A stretch of DNA of 64,000 bases from contig JAQMWT010000421.1 in NCBI GenBank assembly GCA_029834535.1, forward strand, positions 141,098 through 205,097, written 5' to 3'. Source of the stretch: Chrysophaeum taylorii (taxonomy: Eukaryota; Sar; Pelagophyceae; Pelagomonadales; Pelagomonadaceae). A program made the position numbers and the translations under genes. The notes under the pieces are model-generated. The model searched no databases. It was not told the origin of the DNA and saw nothing but the letters and a program-made list of their open reading frames with translations. Below, in pieces: positions 29,836 to 40,740 of this stretch (position 1 is the first letter of the stretch; each line of letters starts with the position of its first letter).

Positions 29836-32520
29836 GCACAACGGTCGCCTTAATAGCTTAGATATTCTGGAATGTCCGGCAATCATAGCCTGCACGCACG
29901 CCTGCCACGAGATGCGGAATCCGGGTCCCTCGGGGCAATTTTGCGTGCAGAATGAAGTCTGGTTTCAGATATTTTTCTATGGTTCCTCCTACTCAAGGCG
30001 GGTCTTAGTCAGACGCTTTTGAAAAAAATCGAACTTGCTCAAGGACTTGGAGCAGACCCTGTAAGCACTCGAGACAGAGATATCGAGCACGCGAGGACCT
30101 CAGGCAAGCTCCAGACTCCGGCCTATTTTGTTATTCAGCTGCCAGCGTGAGTCCTTGGCCCAACGATGCGCTGGTAATAAGACAATGACATAGTACACCA
30201 AAGACACGACATTTCAATCGCCCCGGTCCACTGATAAACCTCATTTGGCGAGCACGAAAGCAGAAGATGTTCCAACTTCGAGGATGAAGGCAAGCCTCTT
30301 CTCCACGCTGTGGTAAAAAGGCTGCCGGAGATTCAATCCGCCGGTCGAGCCGTTCAGGCGCATCTTATGCGGTTGTCTCGCTGCTCCTTCGCGTTCGAGA
30401 GCCATACGGGTGACGCCTACACTACGTGGATCGGCTGCGCTTGGCACCGGCGGATTGGCGACATGGTGCGCACTCAGCTCGCGCGCTGCGCTGCTCTGTC
30501 TGGGTGCCATCAGATAAGAGCGCGTCGGTGTTGCCCACGAGGAGTCCGGCCGGGAAGCCGGCGGGCACAAACGCGTTCTCATAGACAACGCCCCACAACG
30601 CCCGAGGTCTGGTGGTTCAAAGTTCACGAAAGGCAATAAAACAGAAACTGCACTCTCGCTCATCTGAAATGACAACAGGAACAAGTAAGAAATATGAAGT
30701 AAGCCGCAGCGCCGGCGTGTCGCAGGTGAGACGCAAGCTGCTGTACTTCAAGCAGAGGCGGCGCCCGACGAATGCCGATGGAAACGCTTCCTTCTCTGCT
30801 GGCCTGCCCTATACCCGACTGCACCGATCCTTGTCCTGTTTGCGCGTGCTCTTCGGCAAATCGACGTGACGAGTACGTCGTCCCCACAACGCACCCTCCC
30901 TCGGTCGGCTCATCTATTCTCGGCTGCTCAGCGCCTCGTTTTGTTGTCACCCGTCGTCTCGAGCCATTCTCAACCTTAGGATAGGACAAGATGAAGGTCA
31001 AAGGGGCGCGCAAAAGAAATCGCTACAGGTCAGGAAAAGCGGCAGACTGGCACGCGCGATTGTGGTTGCGGCCGCGGAACGCTCGCTTGACGGAAAACAA
31101 GACACGACGCGCGGCACGTCCAGTTGGGTTAATCCGAACTCGCGGGGCGATGGGTAGCGGTAAACGACAACCGAAAGTGACAAGAGTGGATCGTGGCACA
31201 GCTCGAAGCGATTCCGCAAGAACCTGGTACGGCGGGGGAAGATTCGGCAATGGCAAACGGGGACGAGAAAAAAAAGTCCAGCGCGCGCATTCCGGCGGAT
31301 ACGCCGACAAGGGATAGTAAACGCTGCGCCAAGCGCACAGACGGCGCAAAAGAAAATACAGAAGCAAGGACGTCACTGCGAAAGGGTCCAGATGCCCAGC
31401 AGGAGGGGAGGAAGCGCACGGGTCCGTGTCGGCGAGAGCGGGCAGACGGGAATATCGAGGACGAAGGGAATTTCAACGAGTGGCATGCGGATTCAGCAGG
31501 CGAGTCGGATGCGGAGAAAACGTCAACGATTACGTAGAGTTGGAACGTTGCCATTGGACAAATGTGTGCGCGGCGCGCGAGGATAAAATCCAAAGGGCGA
31601 CGGATTTTGCAGCACGTAGCCAACGTAGCCCGTGCACCGAGGCGGGTACGGAGAAATTACAAACGAGAAATGAGTATGCCCGACACCTTGGGCGCGACGC
31701 TACTACTATTATTAGCGTCGGCCGGCTCTTTCATCGACGCCGACGTGAGGTCTCCAGCGCAATGAGCAAGTGTCACATGGCGTCGTTAAAAAGAGCATCG
31801 CGATGGGCGAGAATCAAGTTCCTTACTTAATACCCATCGTACAGATAACAAATCACGAGCGCTTCTCTGGTAAGAGCCCAAAGCTTTCCTGATCGAACAT
31901 TTTCGCTGCATCCACCTGCTCAAGTCGACGACTTCCGATGAAGCCCAGCTCGATTGTGAAAGAAGAGCGTGGAAGTTGGAAGCGAGCGACGGCACACTTG
32001 AGACCAAACTAGGGCACACGAGTGACCAGTCATCAATTGCCCGAGATGTCTTTGCTTCAATCGTACCTGGTACGCGCTGTTCACCTTCATAATTTTCACG
32101 TAGTCAGCTTCTTCTCTTGGATCCATAACTACGAGGTGTTATTTAAAATCTCTCTGAGGGTCTTCCCGTTCCTCTCAAGTTATTATTATTATTAGTCGTC
32201 CCCCGCTGGTAATTATTCGGTCGTTCTGTTGCGTTGCACTCTATTCTCAACTCTATTTCCCTCCTCGCTAACTTCGGTTTATTACGAAAATCACCAAGGT
32301 TTATTACGAAAATCACCAAAATGAACTTGAACTTGTCTACAATGAATCGTGACCATTCTACGGCTGCCAGTTAGTTTGTCTTTAAATGTCGACTGTTAAG
32401 AGGGGGGGGGGTGTGGGGAGCATGAAGGGTGTGGGTGGTGCCAGTTAGTTTGCAATGAAAGCAACGGGGTTTCTGCACAGATGACGCGAGCGACGTGCAG
32501 CTATTTAATAGAGTAGTGTT
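29836..32520. other. Intergenic region, no confident gene
   Basis: No domain is recognised on either strand. Open frames at 30241-30684 (-, 147 codons) and 31193-31537 (+, 114 codons, very polar, GTG start) have no family features. Near 32173-32183 there is a short TTA repeat, and near 32400 a G-rich stretch (aggggggggggtgtgggg). The segment gtctttaaatgtcgactgttaagagg (32377-32402) recurs with few changes near 56686. Part of this region must be the 3' flank of the LRR-IQ gene that ends at 32521. Confidence 0.35.
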
Positions 32521-35500
32521 TTAGAACACATCAAGGGGTGGTGGTGCCGTGGTGCTCGGCGGGTCCGAGGGACTCTCCGCGCCGTCACAGGAAGACGGCG
32601 TGGTCGACGTCGATGTGAAACATGCCTGGGTTTCATTGGCGGTTGAATCCGGCATCGGGCTAGGTTTCAATGCAGGCAACACTGGGAGCATGGCGTCGAG
32701 CGCAGCTCCCAGTTTCGGCGCATCGTTGGGTGATTTGAGGGTCGCACGTTCGAGAGCGCTTCGATAGTGTTCGGGGAGGGAAGAATCATTCTCCGATTCA
32801 CAGGACGGCCTGCGGTGTTGAGCCGACGAAGGTAACTCGAGCTTGCGACGTTGCACGAGTTCTTTCTCTCGCCGCTGCCGCTGCAGAAACACTGCCTGCT
32901 TGTTCGCGAGCTCGACAGCTCTCGCTTCAAGGCGCCGTGCCTTGAGGAGTGTTTTCGTCCTTACTCCGTTTTGCTTGCACTTCTCGTTTTCGTACTCGGC
33001 GTTCTCCCTGGCTCGTGCGAGCGCTGTGCCTCGATCCACACGGGCGGCGTTGCACAATGAAGCCAGCGCCGTCGCTCGGGCCTTGCGCAATTGACTAAAA
33101 GCAGCTTGCGCGGCGTGACGGCGCGCGAGTGAAACATGCTGCGCTAGATGATGCGCGAGAGCATTCTCACTCTTTCGTCGAACGACCGTCATTCGGGCAT
33201 CAACCGCGCTGGCGCGCACAGCGGCCACTTGATTCTTTCTTTCCTCCAGTGCCGAGAGTTTGGCGTGCGCCTTTTGTTCCTGGTGCTCGCTCTTGGTGAC
33301 GCGAGCGCGTTGGGTGTGTCGTGCACGGGCCAAAGCGACGCTCTCTCGCGACGTAGCGTACTCTCGTCTTCCGCGATCGACCACCTCCTTCCTAAGTTGG
33401 ACGTGGCGCCTCTTGCGCTGCTCGAGCATGGCCGCTTGAAACAGACGCTCCTGGGCCCATAGTCCGGAAAGTTCGGCAGCCCGATGCGTAGCAGCGTAAT
33501 ATACCAATTGCGTCACTTCCGCATCGCGGCTTTCGTTGTCTTTAGCGTGGCTTGCGCACTCGAGTTTGATGGTGCTTTGTTCCTTGATCGAATCGGAACT
33601 TTGTCGGTCTTCCGTGAGTGCCATGCTCGTGTCGTTCCAAGACGCGGCGTCGGCTGCCGTACTTCTATCGATGGTGCCGTCTTTTTCGCACTCGTCGATT
33701 GGCGAGACAGTCGGGATGACGCCACAAAATATGGTACCCGACGGCCAAATATCTAAGCGACGAGCATTTCCTGTGTCTGATGGCCGACACACGGATGACG
33801 GGCTGCGAGGACCCGCTTCTGGCAAAGAGATCGCCTTTAAAGCGTGACAATCGTCGTCCTTCAATATGCGACTTCGATATAAAAACTGGCCTTTCAATGG
33901 AGGGGGCGTACTGGGTGGTTGTGGTTGTCTCTCTGGCCTATCCGCGATGTTTTTGTCTGACGAGACGACGCTCATTATCGACTTCCATCGAGGGTGCTTC
34001 ACGGTGTTTCGAATCTCTAGGTTCCGCATGCGTCTATCGATCAGCGCATTCTCCATTTGTATCTTTCGAACTTTCTCGTGCATTATCCTTTCAAACTGCG
34101 CGACGGCGGCACGGTGACGCGCGTTTTCGACTGTGTCTTGTCTGGGATTGGAGCTTCGGCGGTCGCCTTCTTTTTGGCGCACGAATGGCCCGGGTGGCAC
34201 GACGGAGACTTCGCTTTTATCCAACTCACAAACCTCGGGATCGCCACAATTCACGTCCATCTGCGCTGAACAGTCATCGCAACCGCGAAAGGGCAACGGC
34301 ACGTGCGGGCAGAGTCTTTGGCAGAGTAGCTCGATTTCAAGGTGATCGCGGGCAGTAATCTTGCGCTCAGTCGAACGCCACGTTGACGGGAGCGTGCCGT
34401 GGAAAGAGGTGCAGTTGTCTAAATCATGAACTTCAGCCGAGAGCAGAGGCGCATGGTTCCCGCGACGTTGATCCCAAGTCAACATGAGCACCGCCGCGAG
34501 CCGCGAACGGGCCTCGACGTCAGATGCGAAATCCAGCGCCACGAAACGCTGCTCAACCATTTCACAGCCACTATCTGTCCATTTCGAGAAGGCTGAAGTT
34601 GCACCGACATAACATGCTGTACCATGCTTTCGCAGAATAAGCCTCGGCTGTGCCGCCGAAAATTGCTCGTCGTCGTCATAGTGGCGGGTGGTACAAACGC
34701 GATGAACCTCAATGCTCGGTCGGACGCCTTCCGTAAGCAAGGTCGCGATGTCTACCAATCGGCCATGCTCTGGCTCATACGGCGGCAAGAAAGGAAGCGT
34801 CCATCGAGGTGGTCTTTCCCTGGCATCCTTTGGTATTCGACTCCGCAACATCCCGGGTACTGACCTCAAAGTAGCACACGAATCCTCGTCGATTCCGAAT
34901 TCCAAGGTCATGGGGGCGTGCGGATTACTTGTAGCTTTCCTAATCCCAGTCCATGGACTTCGCGTTGATGTAAGCAAGTAAAACAATTCCGGCTCCATGT
35001 ACAGGCGAGGGGATTTACAAGCCATCGCGGCTCTCTTTAGAGCGACCAGCTGTATATGGCGGCGCCGCATTGAGTTGAAGCCCCATGCTCGCCACCAGCG
35101 CGCAATCGCAAGACAAGCTCGCTTTTGAATGGCCGCCGCGTAAAAGTGAGTGCTCAAAGACTTCCTGGTGGCCATACCGCGCCACGTTGCTTGGATCCTA
35201 GAAGCTGGACCGTGAAGAGAGTGCCACAAGATTGCGGGGAGAGGTCGACCTTCGCGCATTGCCCTGGCTCGCGCGTGACGAACAGCACGTAGCAGTTCCG
35301 CTGCGGAAGGGGCGCGAGCCACGTGCCACCAGATAACATTGCCAACGTTGCGGGCAATATTGGGTTTGATTTGTTCTCGAACTGGTCTACAGCCGCGCCG
35401 TTTGAGCAACGCGCGCTTGGGCATCGTCGAAAACAATGCGCGGTCGAAAGCAAGCTTCGCGGCTTCTGGAGAGCCCCGTGAGACAGCGGGCCTCTTACCG

Positions 35501-37533
35501 TTTGAATAATGTGGATCGCTTGCTCGCGAGTAGAAGCAGACCTCCCCGCCTCCAGATATCGTGAATTGTGCGATGGTGCCCTTGACCGCGTTTGCAAATG
35601 AAGGGGCGAGACGCGCCTTTAATTTGACGTCATCGTTTGTTGAGAGCACACGCCATGAATAAGCTGCGTTCTTGTCGATCCACTCATCCAGTTTCATCTC
35701 GAACCTTGCCGAAGGAGAAACAGGAGCGGCGATATCCATGCTATCTCTAGGAGTATAGCAGGTTTCTTTTGCACACTCTTCGTTTGTCGCTGAATGTCCG
35801 CACGGCGCGTGGCATCGAAGGACAGCCTTGAGGGAAGACGGCAGAGCGGTCTCGTCTGCAGAAAACAGCACCCCTGCGCCAAACTTGCCACCGACACCCA
35901 CCGTGGTCAGCGTTGCTTCGAGCCTGCGGAGCTTTCCGGCTGCTCGGCGGTACCATCGGCATAGTTTTGTGCTCGCGCTGGCATGCTTGGTCAAATAGAA
36001 TGTCTGTCGTTTCGTCTGCGTCGCCGTTTTCAGTAGAATGACGCAAGTATTTTCGGAGCCCTTCCGCCTCGAATCGTTCACTTTTGTCGGATTTCCATCA
36101 TTGCCACATCCCACGTCGAAGTATATATTTTCATAGCCAGCTTCGAATTGCGCTAGCAGATTAGCGGCGTCCTTCGAAGACAAGAACCCGCTGGTGTCGA
36201 CGTAATCGACGAGACTTCGTGACTCGCCATGCTCGATGAGAATGGCGCGAAGATGCCGCTCTGCGACGGCGCGCAGATTATACCGACGCGCAAACGACTG
36301 AATTATAGTGGCGGCGTCTCGCTTGGAATTCCGTTTACGTATGCGGTCGAGTCGAACGAGATTAAGGGCCGTTGCCACAACCTTGAGCCGAAGACGGCGC
36401 TTGCGCTGCTTCCCATTGCGTTTGAGCCACGCTTTAACCAGACGCTGAATTACGGAGCTCGGGCTGAGAGAAGCAGCCAATCGTCGGACGACAGTCGTGA
36501 TCAAATTCGCGTGGGCGATGAGTGCGCTCTCGCCTCCGAGGCGGGCAATCGCGCGACCAATACTCACAAAGTCGAGACTCAACGGAGGTTCGGACGAAGA
36601 CCAGTGTGTGTTGCACGCCTGTCGTCCTCGTGCGGGTGCTGAGAAACGGGAGTGCGCGAAGCACGCCCCTTCAATCAACTCCTCGTCAGCCACTGGATAC
36701 TGGTCGAGCAACGCGAGCGCTGGGGCTGCGTTGACGACTCCACACCTGTATCCGATCATGTTGGCGATCGGATTGTTGGCGAGGGTCAAGATCGTCAGCC
36801 ACTGTGCGGCCTCGAGAGCTTGGCGCAGGTTGTCCCACTCCGATATGAAGTTATGGTCGAGCAGCAGTGTCCTCAGGTTCACAGGCCCAGGCTGACCTTG
36901 GAAGAAGGTTGGGGAGGGCATCGCGCGTACTCGGTTGTAGCTCAGGTCGAGATATAGAAGCCGCTCGCACGAACGTAGCGGCGAGAAGTCGACGATATCG
37001 TTGCCACGAAGCAACAACACTTCTAGACCTGTGATACCCAGAACGCTCGGGACCATCGAGACGCGTTCGAGCACGTGGGTTATCGCGCGCGAGTTCTCGA
37101 GTTGGTCGTCGCTCTCACTTGAGGCGCTACTCTGCGTCTCAATGTTGCTGTCGTCTCGCTTTATGACGCTTTGTTTGTCGTCTCTCCTTCCCACGCACTC
37201 CGTGATGTCATTCGAGCGCTTCTTTGGCGTGTTCGAGTTCGACGCGCGGGGGGCCAATCGGCTTGGCGAAATTGGCTTTTGAAGGTCTAACGCAAAGCTA
37301 GCCGCGCCGAGGTCGGGTGAGCGCTTGCGCCCGCGGAAGCGAGAGACACCGCTGGGTATCCGCCGCGAGTGCCAGCATCGGCTCGGAACGCGGTATGGCA
37401 CGCGCATGCGCTGCACCGTGCCCCCAACGACGGAGCCGCGCACCGCCGTCGCGCTGTAGTTGGCGTTCCCGTCATCCGCGTACACCAACGGTATGACAAC
37501 GCTGAGGCGCGCCCTGGCGCTCGGCGGCGCCAT
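32521..37533 (-). CDS. LRR and IQ-motif coiled-coil protein (LRRIQ-like)
   Basis: A 1670-codon single exon with an ATG start. Residues about 150-285 hold four to five leucine-rich repeats of the SDS22-like type (LEVLLLRGNDIVDFSPL, LLYLDLSYNRVRAMP, LRTLLLDHNFISEWDNL, LTILTLANNPI). IQ motifs, which bind calmodulin, are at about 407-425 (AATIIQSFARRYNLR) and 776-792 (ASRIQATWRGMATRKS), with further IQ-like runs near 360 and 805. Residues about 1390-1590 are a long Arg/Glu/Ala-rich coiled coil. LRR plus IQ proteins of this design are often ciliary or cytoskeletal; that role is inference. The long middle (450-1380) has no recognised domain. Two in-frame low-complexity tails (N-terminal Arg/Ser, C-terminal Pro/Ser/Thr) flank it. 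It shares no operon-like neighbour. Confidence 0.8.
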   Translation of the reverse strand: MAPPSARARLSVVIPLVYADDGNANYSATAVRGSVVGGTVQRMRVPYRVPSRCWHSRRIPSGVSRFRGRKRSPDLGAASFALDLQKPISPSRLAPRASNSNTPKKRSNDITECVGRRDDKQSVIKRDDSNIETQSSASSESDDQLENSRAITHVLERVSMVPSVLGITGLEVLLLRGNDIVDFSPLRSCERLLYLDLSYNRVRAMPSPTFFQGQPGPVNLRTLLLDHNFISEWDNLRQALEAAQWLTILTLANNPIANMIGYRCGVVNAAPALALLDQYPVADEELIEGACFAHSRFSAPARGRQACNTHWSSSEPPLSLDFVSIGRAIARLGGESALIAHANLITTVVRRLAASLSPSSVIQRLVKAWLKRNGKQRKRRLRLKVVATALNLVRLDRIRKRNSKRDAATIIQSFARRYNLRAVAERHLRAILIEHGESRSLVDYVDTSGFLSSKDAANLLAQFEAGYENIYFDVGCGNDGNPTKVNDSRRKGSENTCVILLKTATQTKRQTFYLTKHASASTKLCRWYRRAAGKLRRLEATLTTVGVGGKFGAGVLFSADETALPSSLKAVLRCHAPCGHSATNEECAKETCYTPRDSMDIAAPVSPSARFEMKLDEWIDKNAAYSWRVLSTNDDVKLKARLAPSFANAVKGTIAQFTISGGGEVCFYSRASDPHYSNGKRPAVSRGSPEAAKLAFDRALFSTMPKRALLKRRGCRPVREQIKPNIARNVGNVIWWHVARAPSAAELLRAVRHARARAMREGRPLPAILWHSLHGPASRIQATWRGMATRKSLSTHFYAAAIQKRACLAIARWWRAWGFNSMRRRHIQLVALKRAAMACKSPRLYMEPELFYLLTSTRSPWTGIRKATSNPHAPMTLEFGIDEDSCATLRSVPGMLRSRIPKDARERPPRWTLPFLPPYEPEHGRLVDIATLLTEGVRPSIEVHRVCTTRHYDDDEQFSAAQPRLILRKHGTACYVGATSAFSKWTDSGCEMVEQRFVALDFASDVEARSRLAAVLMLTWDQRRGNHAPLLSAEVHDLDNCTSFHGTLPSTWRSTERKITARDHLEIELLCQRLCPHVPLPFRGCDDCSAQMDVNCGDPEVCELDKSEVSVVPPGPFVRQKEGDRRSSNPRQDTVENARHRAAVAQFERIMHEKVRKIQMENALIDRRMRNLEIRNTVKHPRWKSIMSVVSSDKNIADRPERQPQPPSTPPPLKGQFLYRSRILKDDDCHALKAISLPEAGPRSPSSVCRPSDTGNARRLDIWPSGTIFCGVIPTVSPIDECEKDGTIDRSTAADAASWNDTSMALTEDRQSSDSIKEQSTIKLECASHAKDNESRDAEVTQLVYYAATHRAAELSGLWAQERLFQAAMLEQRKRRHVQLRKEVVDRGRREYATSRESVALARARHTQRARVTKSEHQEQKAHAKLSALEERKNQVAAVRASAVDARMTVVRRKSENALAHHLAQHVSLARRHAAQAAFSQLRKARATALASLCNAARVDRGTALARARENAEYENEKCKQNGVRTKTLLKARRLEARAVELANKQAVFLQRQRREKELVQRRKLELPSSAQHRRPSCESENDSSLPEHYRSALERATLKSPNDAPKLGAALDAMLPVLPALKPSPMPDSTANETQACFTSTSTTPSSCDGAESPSDPPSTTAPPPLDVF

Positions 37534-37649
37534 CGTCCGCTGAGAAGACTCAGGACATACCTCAAGTCACTTCAAGTATCCAATCGGTGGTACGTTAGGA
37601 TCCACCAAAATCTGCTGACACTGTGACAGCACGCGTGGTCCGCCGTGGA

Positions 37650-37908
37650 CAGGGTCGGATAAGAAAGTTCGTACGAGCCGTTAACTATGTTTCAGTTTGT
37701 ACTAAGACATACTCAACGGATCGCTGAGCTATGTTCATTTGTACTCAAGCAGTATGTGCCGCCACGCCGCGAGATCGTCGCGATGGAACTAGTCCCCATA
37801 GTGAAGTCGGCATCCTTTCGTCCCCTCACGCAAAAAAAGGAAAAAGCCCACGCGTTGTAGGACCCGTCGTTGCGGCGCGGGCTAGTCTCGTTTTCTTATC
37901 CGACCCTA
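37650..37908 (+). mobile_element. MITE copy A (259 bp, hAT-like termini)
   Basis: Terminal inverted repeats CAGGGTCGGATAAGAAA ... TTTCTTATCCGACCCTA. The insertion is flanked by a 7-bp direct repeat CCGTGGA (37643-37649 and 37909-37915). The interior has no coding capacity. A nearly identical copy lies inverted at 56852-57111. CAGGG ends and a 7-8-bp target duplication point to the hAT superfamily. That assignment is inference. Confidence 0.85.
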
Positions 37909-37915
37909 CCGTGGA

Positions 37916-38574
37916 GGCGGCCTTATTATTCGAATAATAAGCGTGCAAAAAACCTGCCGAGTTGAATCAAGAATGGTGAGAACAGTGAACGCGAAGCCAA
38001 CAAGCTATCTAACTATAGGCCACCCAGCTCATGGGGAGTAGGCTACTATTCCCTGCGCCGTGGCGCGTGGGCGCAAAGAACGGTCGGAATAATCGTCCAC
38101 AAGAGGCGAGCGAGCTGGGGGTGCACGTGAACATCACGTGCGTCTGTAATCCCCGCCATGGGGCTATATACGTAACACGCACGGCACCTTCTCGAGCGGT
38201 GATGTGCCTGCCGGCCCCGTCCGCCCCTACGTGTGCGAATCGAAGAATGGCGCGACGCGCATCATGGCGTCTGTCTATTCTTGTGGACAGACGCACGGAA
38301 GGGGGGCACAGCACAACATGGCCGGCGCGACGCGCGCAAGGTGGGTTTGCGACGACGATGGGGAGTGAAGGGTCGAGAGGGTGGCGTGGCTTAGGAAACC
38401 AAGAGGGCGAGGACCAATATTGAAACGGTAACGGGCAGCGGCGTGTCCGGAAAGAAGGAAGGCACAAAGGGAAGGCACTTCAGTGAATAGTGGCGGAAAG
38501 GATAAGGGAGCACATCGACGCAGTTTAGATCGGCATCGAATAAAGAAGAAAGAGGCGCGCTTTCATCATCAAGC
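37916..38574. other. Intergenic region downstream of SBPase
   Basis: No gene is recognised. The frames on both strands (38009-38467 minus, 38031-38423 plus) overlap each other and carry no domain. This is the 3' flank of the minus-strand SBPase gene, plus the upstream region of the LRR-IQ gene beyond the MITE. Confidence 0.4.
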
Positions 38575-39740
38575 TTACTCGATCATGCAGATCATCTCAT
38601 TGAAGCGCTCGACTTCGTTCGTGGAGCCGATACAGAGAGCGGTGCGTTGGTCGACCGCGTTAATGACAACGTCGAGAACAGAGCCGCCGGAGACGCCGTC
38701 CGAGGTCAAGCCGCCAGCCTTCTCGACGAGGTTGCCAAAGGGCGCAGCTTCGAACGCGAGGCGAAGCTTAGCGGGGGAAGCGGGCGAGGTCGGGTTGGAG
38801 AAGACGCCCTGCTGCTTGGTGAACTGTTGGTAGACGTCGGGGACGAGACCGCCCGAGTACCGCAGCGTGTATCTATTTTCCATGTAGTGGTCGAGCAGCT
38901 CCTTGTAGCCCGGGAGGTCCTGCGCGGCGCGCATGTTTGCCGGCGCGAAAATTTTACAGTCGGGAGAGATCTTGACGCGCGCGCGCGAGCAGATCCAGTC
39001 GGCTTCCTGGCCCTCGGCGCCGTACGTGAACTCGTAGACGCCGTCGTCGAGGGCGACGAGCACGGTCGTACGCGGACCGTAGAGCGCGACGATCGACGTC
39101 ACTTGGTCGCGGCCGGTCGCCCCGATGAGGCCCGTCGCCTTGTCCCAGATACCGACGATGGTGCCGACGGCCCAGTTGTTATCGACGATCGAAGAGCCGT
39201 CGAGGGGGTCCCAGCATACGACGAACTGGCCGTCGGGGTTGCACTCCTTGATTTCCGGTTCTTCCTCCGACGCGCCCTCGAGCACGACCGCCGAATTCCG
39301 GCAGGTCTCCCACATAATCTCGTCGGCGATCACGTCCACAGTCAGCTGGACGTCGCCGAACGTGTTGGCCGAGCCCTCGACGGTGACCTGCGTCGCAAGC
39401 TTTCGACGCGGAGGCAAATCACGAGACGTACCAGCGCCGTACGGAGCGCTTCCGTGATGCGAGCGACGGCATCGAGCATTTCGTTCACAACCGTCGAGAG
39501 CTTCTCGTCCTTGCACTTCTCTTTCAAGATGTACTCGAGCGCGTCGTAGCTCTCCTGCTTCTCGGCGGTCGTGTAGAAGCTCGTGTGGGAGGCGCCGTAG
39601 GCCGCGTCGTCGGTGGCGGGGCCTTCGGTTTCCTCGGTCGTCGATCGAGCGACGGGCGCCACGCGCCGCGCGCCCATCATCGACGGCGCGATGAGCGCGC
39701 ACGCCCCGGAAACCAGCGCCGCGAGCAACACCTTCATCAT
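38575..39740 (-). CDS. Sedoheptulose-1,7-bisphosphatase, plastid
   Basis: Two exons: 39432-39740 and 38575-39387, joined across a 44-nt GT-AG intron (39388-39431, GTACGT...GCAG). Splicing joins ARITEALRTAL to VTVEGSANTFGDVQL, matching the family. The enzyme removes the C1 phosphate of sedoheptulose-1,7-bisphosphate in the Calvin cycle. Family motifs: FGDVQLTVDVIADEI, the metal and phosphate site WDPLDGSSIVDNN, TGRDQVTSIVALYGPRTT, NRYTLRYSGGLVPDV and KAGGLTSDG. SVVDxN with IVALYGPRTT distinguishes SBPase from FBPase. The N terminus MMKVLLAALVSGACALIAPS is a signal peptide followed by a transit-like ALIAP/Arg region, as in plastids reached through the ER. The start is the first Met of the signal peptide (39740); a longer frame upstream starts at 39809 but breaks the signal peptide. 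Confidence 0.93.
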
Positions 39741-39811
39741 ATCTACGTCACTACAGCCGTGGTGCTGGGTGCAGTGACGTTGGTTCGATGGGTGGTTCAC
39801 CGACGTCACAC

Positions 39812-40063
39812 TTACCCTATAATCTGGACCTCGATGGGGTCCTGCGGGGCTTTGACGTGGTGGGCCGCTTTGTCGCCCTTGGGCTCGGAGTAGCGGCCGA
39901 TGATGGAGGCGATCTCACGGACCGTGATCTTGGTAGCGTCCTTGCCCTCGGACTTGAGTTTGGCGACGGCCATGGGCGCCAGGTCGAGTAGACTGACCTG
40001 AGCAAAAACAAGGTCCCAGATCGATCGCCTTTGGCGCTGCCGCCTGTGTGGAGGTAGCATCAC
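39812..40063 (-). pseudogene. Fragment of a dispersed small-protein family (paralogue of 57.7 kb)
   Basis: The minus-strand frame contains SLLDLAPMAVAKLKSEGKD, ATKITVREIASIIGRY and SEPKGDKAAHHVKA. The same segment recurs on the plus strand at about 57735-57960 (SLLELAPKAIAKLKSKGND, SKITVCEITSIL, YFGVAEPKGDKAAHVKALQ). This copy lacks the GVA before the EPKGDKAAH block and diverges after it. It lies directly upstream of SBPase on the same strand. The family and function are unknown; it looks like a truncated, duplicated gene piece. Confidence 0.45.
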
Positions 40064-40109
40064 GGACGTCTGTTCGGTGGTCTTCTCGTCTCTAGAAGTC
40101 TCGATTAAT

Positions 40110-40186
40110 AAGCCGAGTTCTTATCTGAGAATTAATTAATTTATTTAATTAATTAATTATATAATAATAATTAAATAATATATAAT
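40110..40186. repeat. AT-rich TTAATTAA tract at copia insertion site
   Basis: A run of taattaatt and ataataat units, far more AT rich than the surroundings. It ends in the TATAA that was duplicated on insertion of the copia element. Confidence 0.8.
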
Positions 40187-40281
40187 GTGAAGAAGCTATG
40201 ACACTTACCCCTGCACCACGTATCCAGTATCCTTACGTCTTTCTCTTATCGCTAGTCTAACGCCTCATACCATTCGTAACA
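40187..40281 (+). repeat. 5' LTR of copia element
   Basis: Begins TGTGAAGAAGCTATGACACT, ends CCATTCGTAACA. Matches 44573-44668. Followed at once by the primer-binding site TGGTAGCAGCTGG (40282), similar to PBS sequences that use initiator-type tRNA in copia elements. Confidence 0.9.
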
Positions 40282-40392
40282 TGGTAGCAGCTGGTGTCCG
40301 TCACGGTCACACGACCGCTTGACTTCCCGGACAACAGCGACTCCTCCTCGGCTTCAGTTCATTGCTACGTGTTCGGTTCGTTATCGTTTATC

Positions 40393-40740
40393 ATGTCCTC
40401 GATCGAAATTAAGGATAGCAAGCTTTCGCAAAAACTCGATGCTTTCAGTGGTGAGCGACATCTTTTTCACCAATGGACCCGGCGCCTGGAAAACATGATC
40501 ATTTCCACCGGTGATCGCATTATCTTGACCACTGACACTTGGACTAGCATTTCCGCTTCTGGCTGCTCTGAAGAAGACTTTCGCGTCAAGCAACAACGTT
40601 GATATCCATGACAACCGCGACATGAACTTCACGCGACTTTACAAGCGCATTACCGATGTCTACATGGGCCGTGGGGATTGCGTAGTGAACTTCCTCAACA
40701 AGTTCATCATCGGAGTATACAAGTTGCTCAGCATTGTACC
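40393..40740 (+). pseudogene. Copia gag remnant
   Basis: ATG-initiated frame MSSIEIKDSKLSQKLDAF ending after about 70 codons. Gag-like sequence goes on in a second frame (NFTRLYKRITDVYMG, FLNKFIIGVYKLLS). A possible zinc-knuckle piece CKDYFKGDCRKF lies near 40985. Two tandem copies of a 51-bp-scale unit (gatgaatgtggttctaccc... cttgagaagttcaacaacaa) at about 40753-40830 interrupt the frame. Confidence 0.55.

Noticed and set aside
38647-39549. 300-codon plus-strand frame over SBPase
   Set aside because: Antisense to a confident enzyme gene; no domain.
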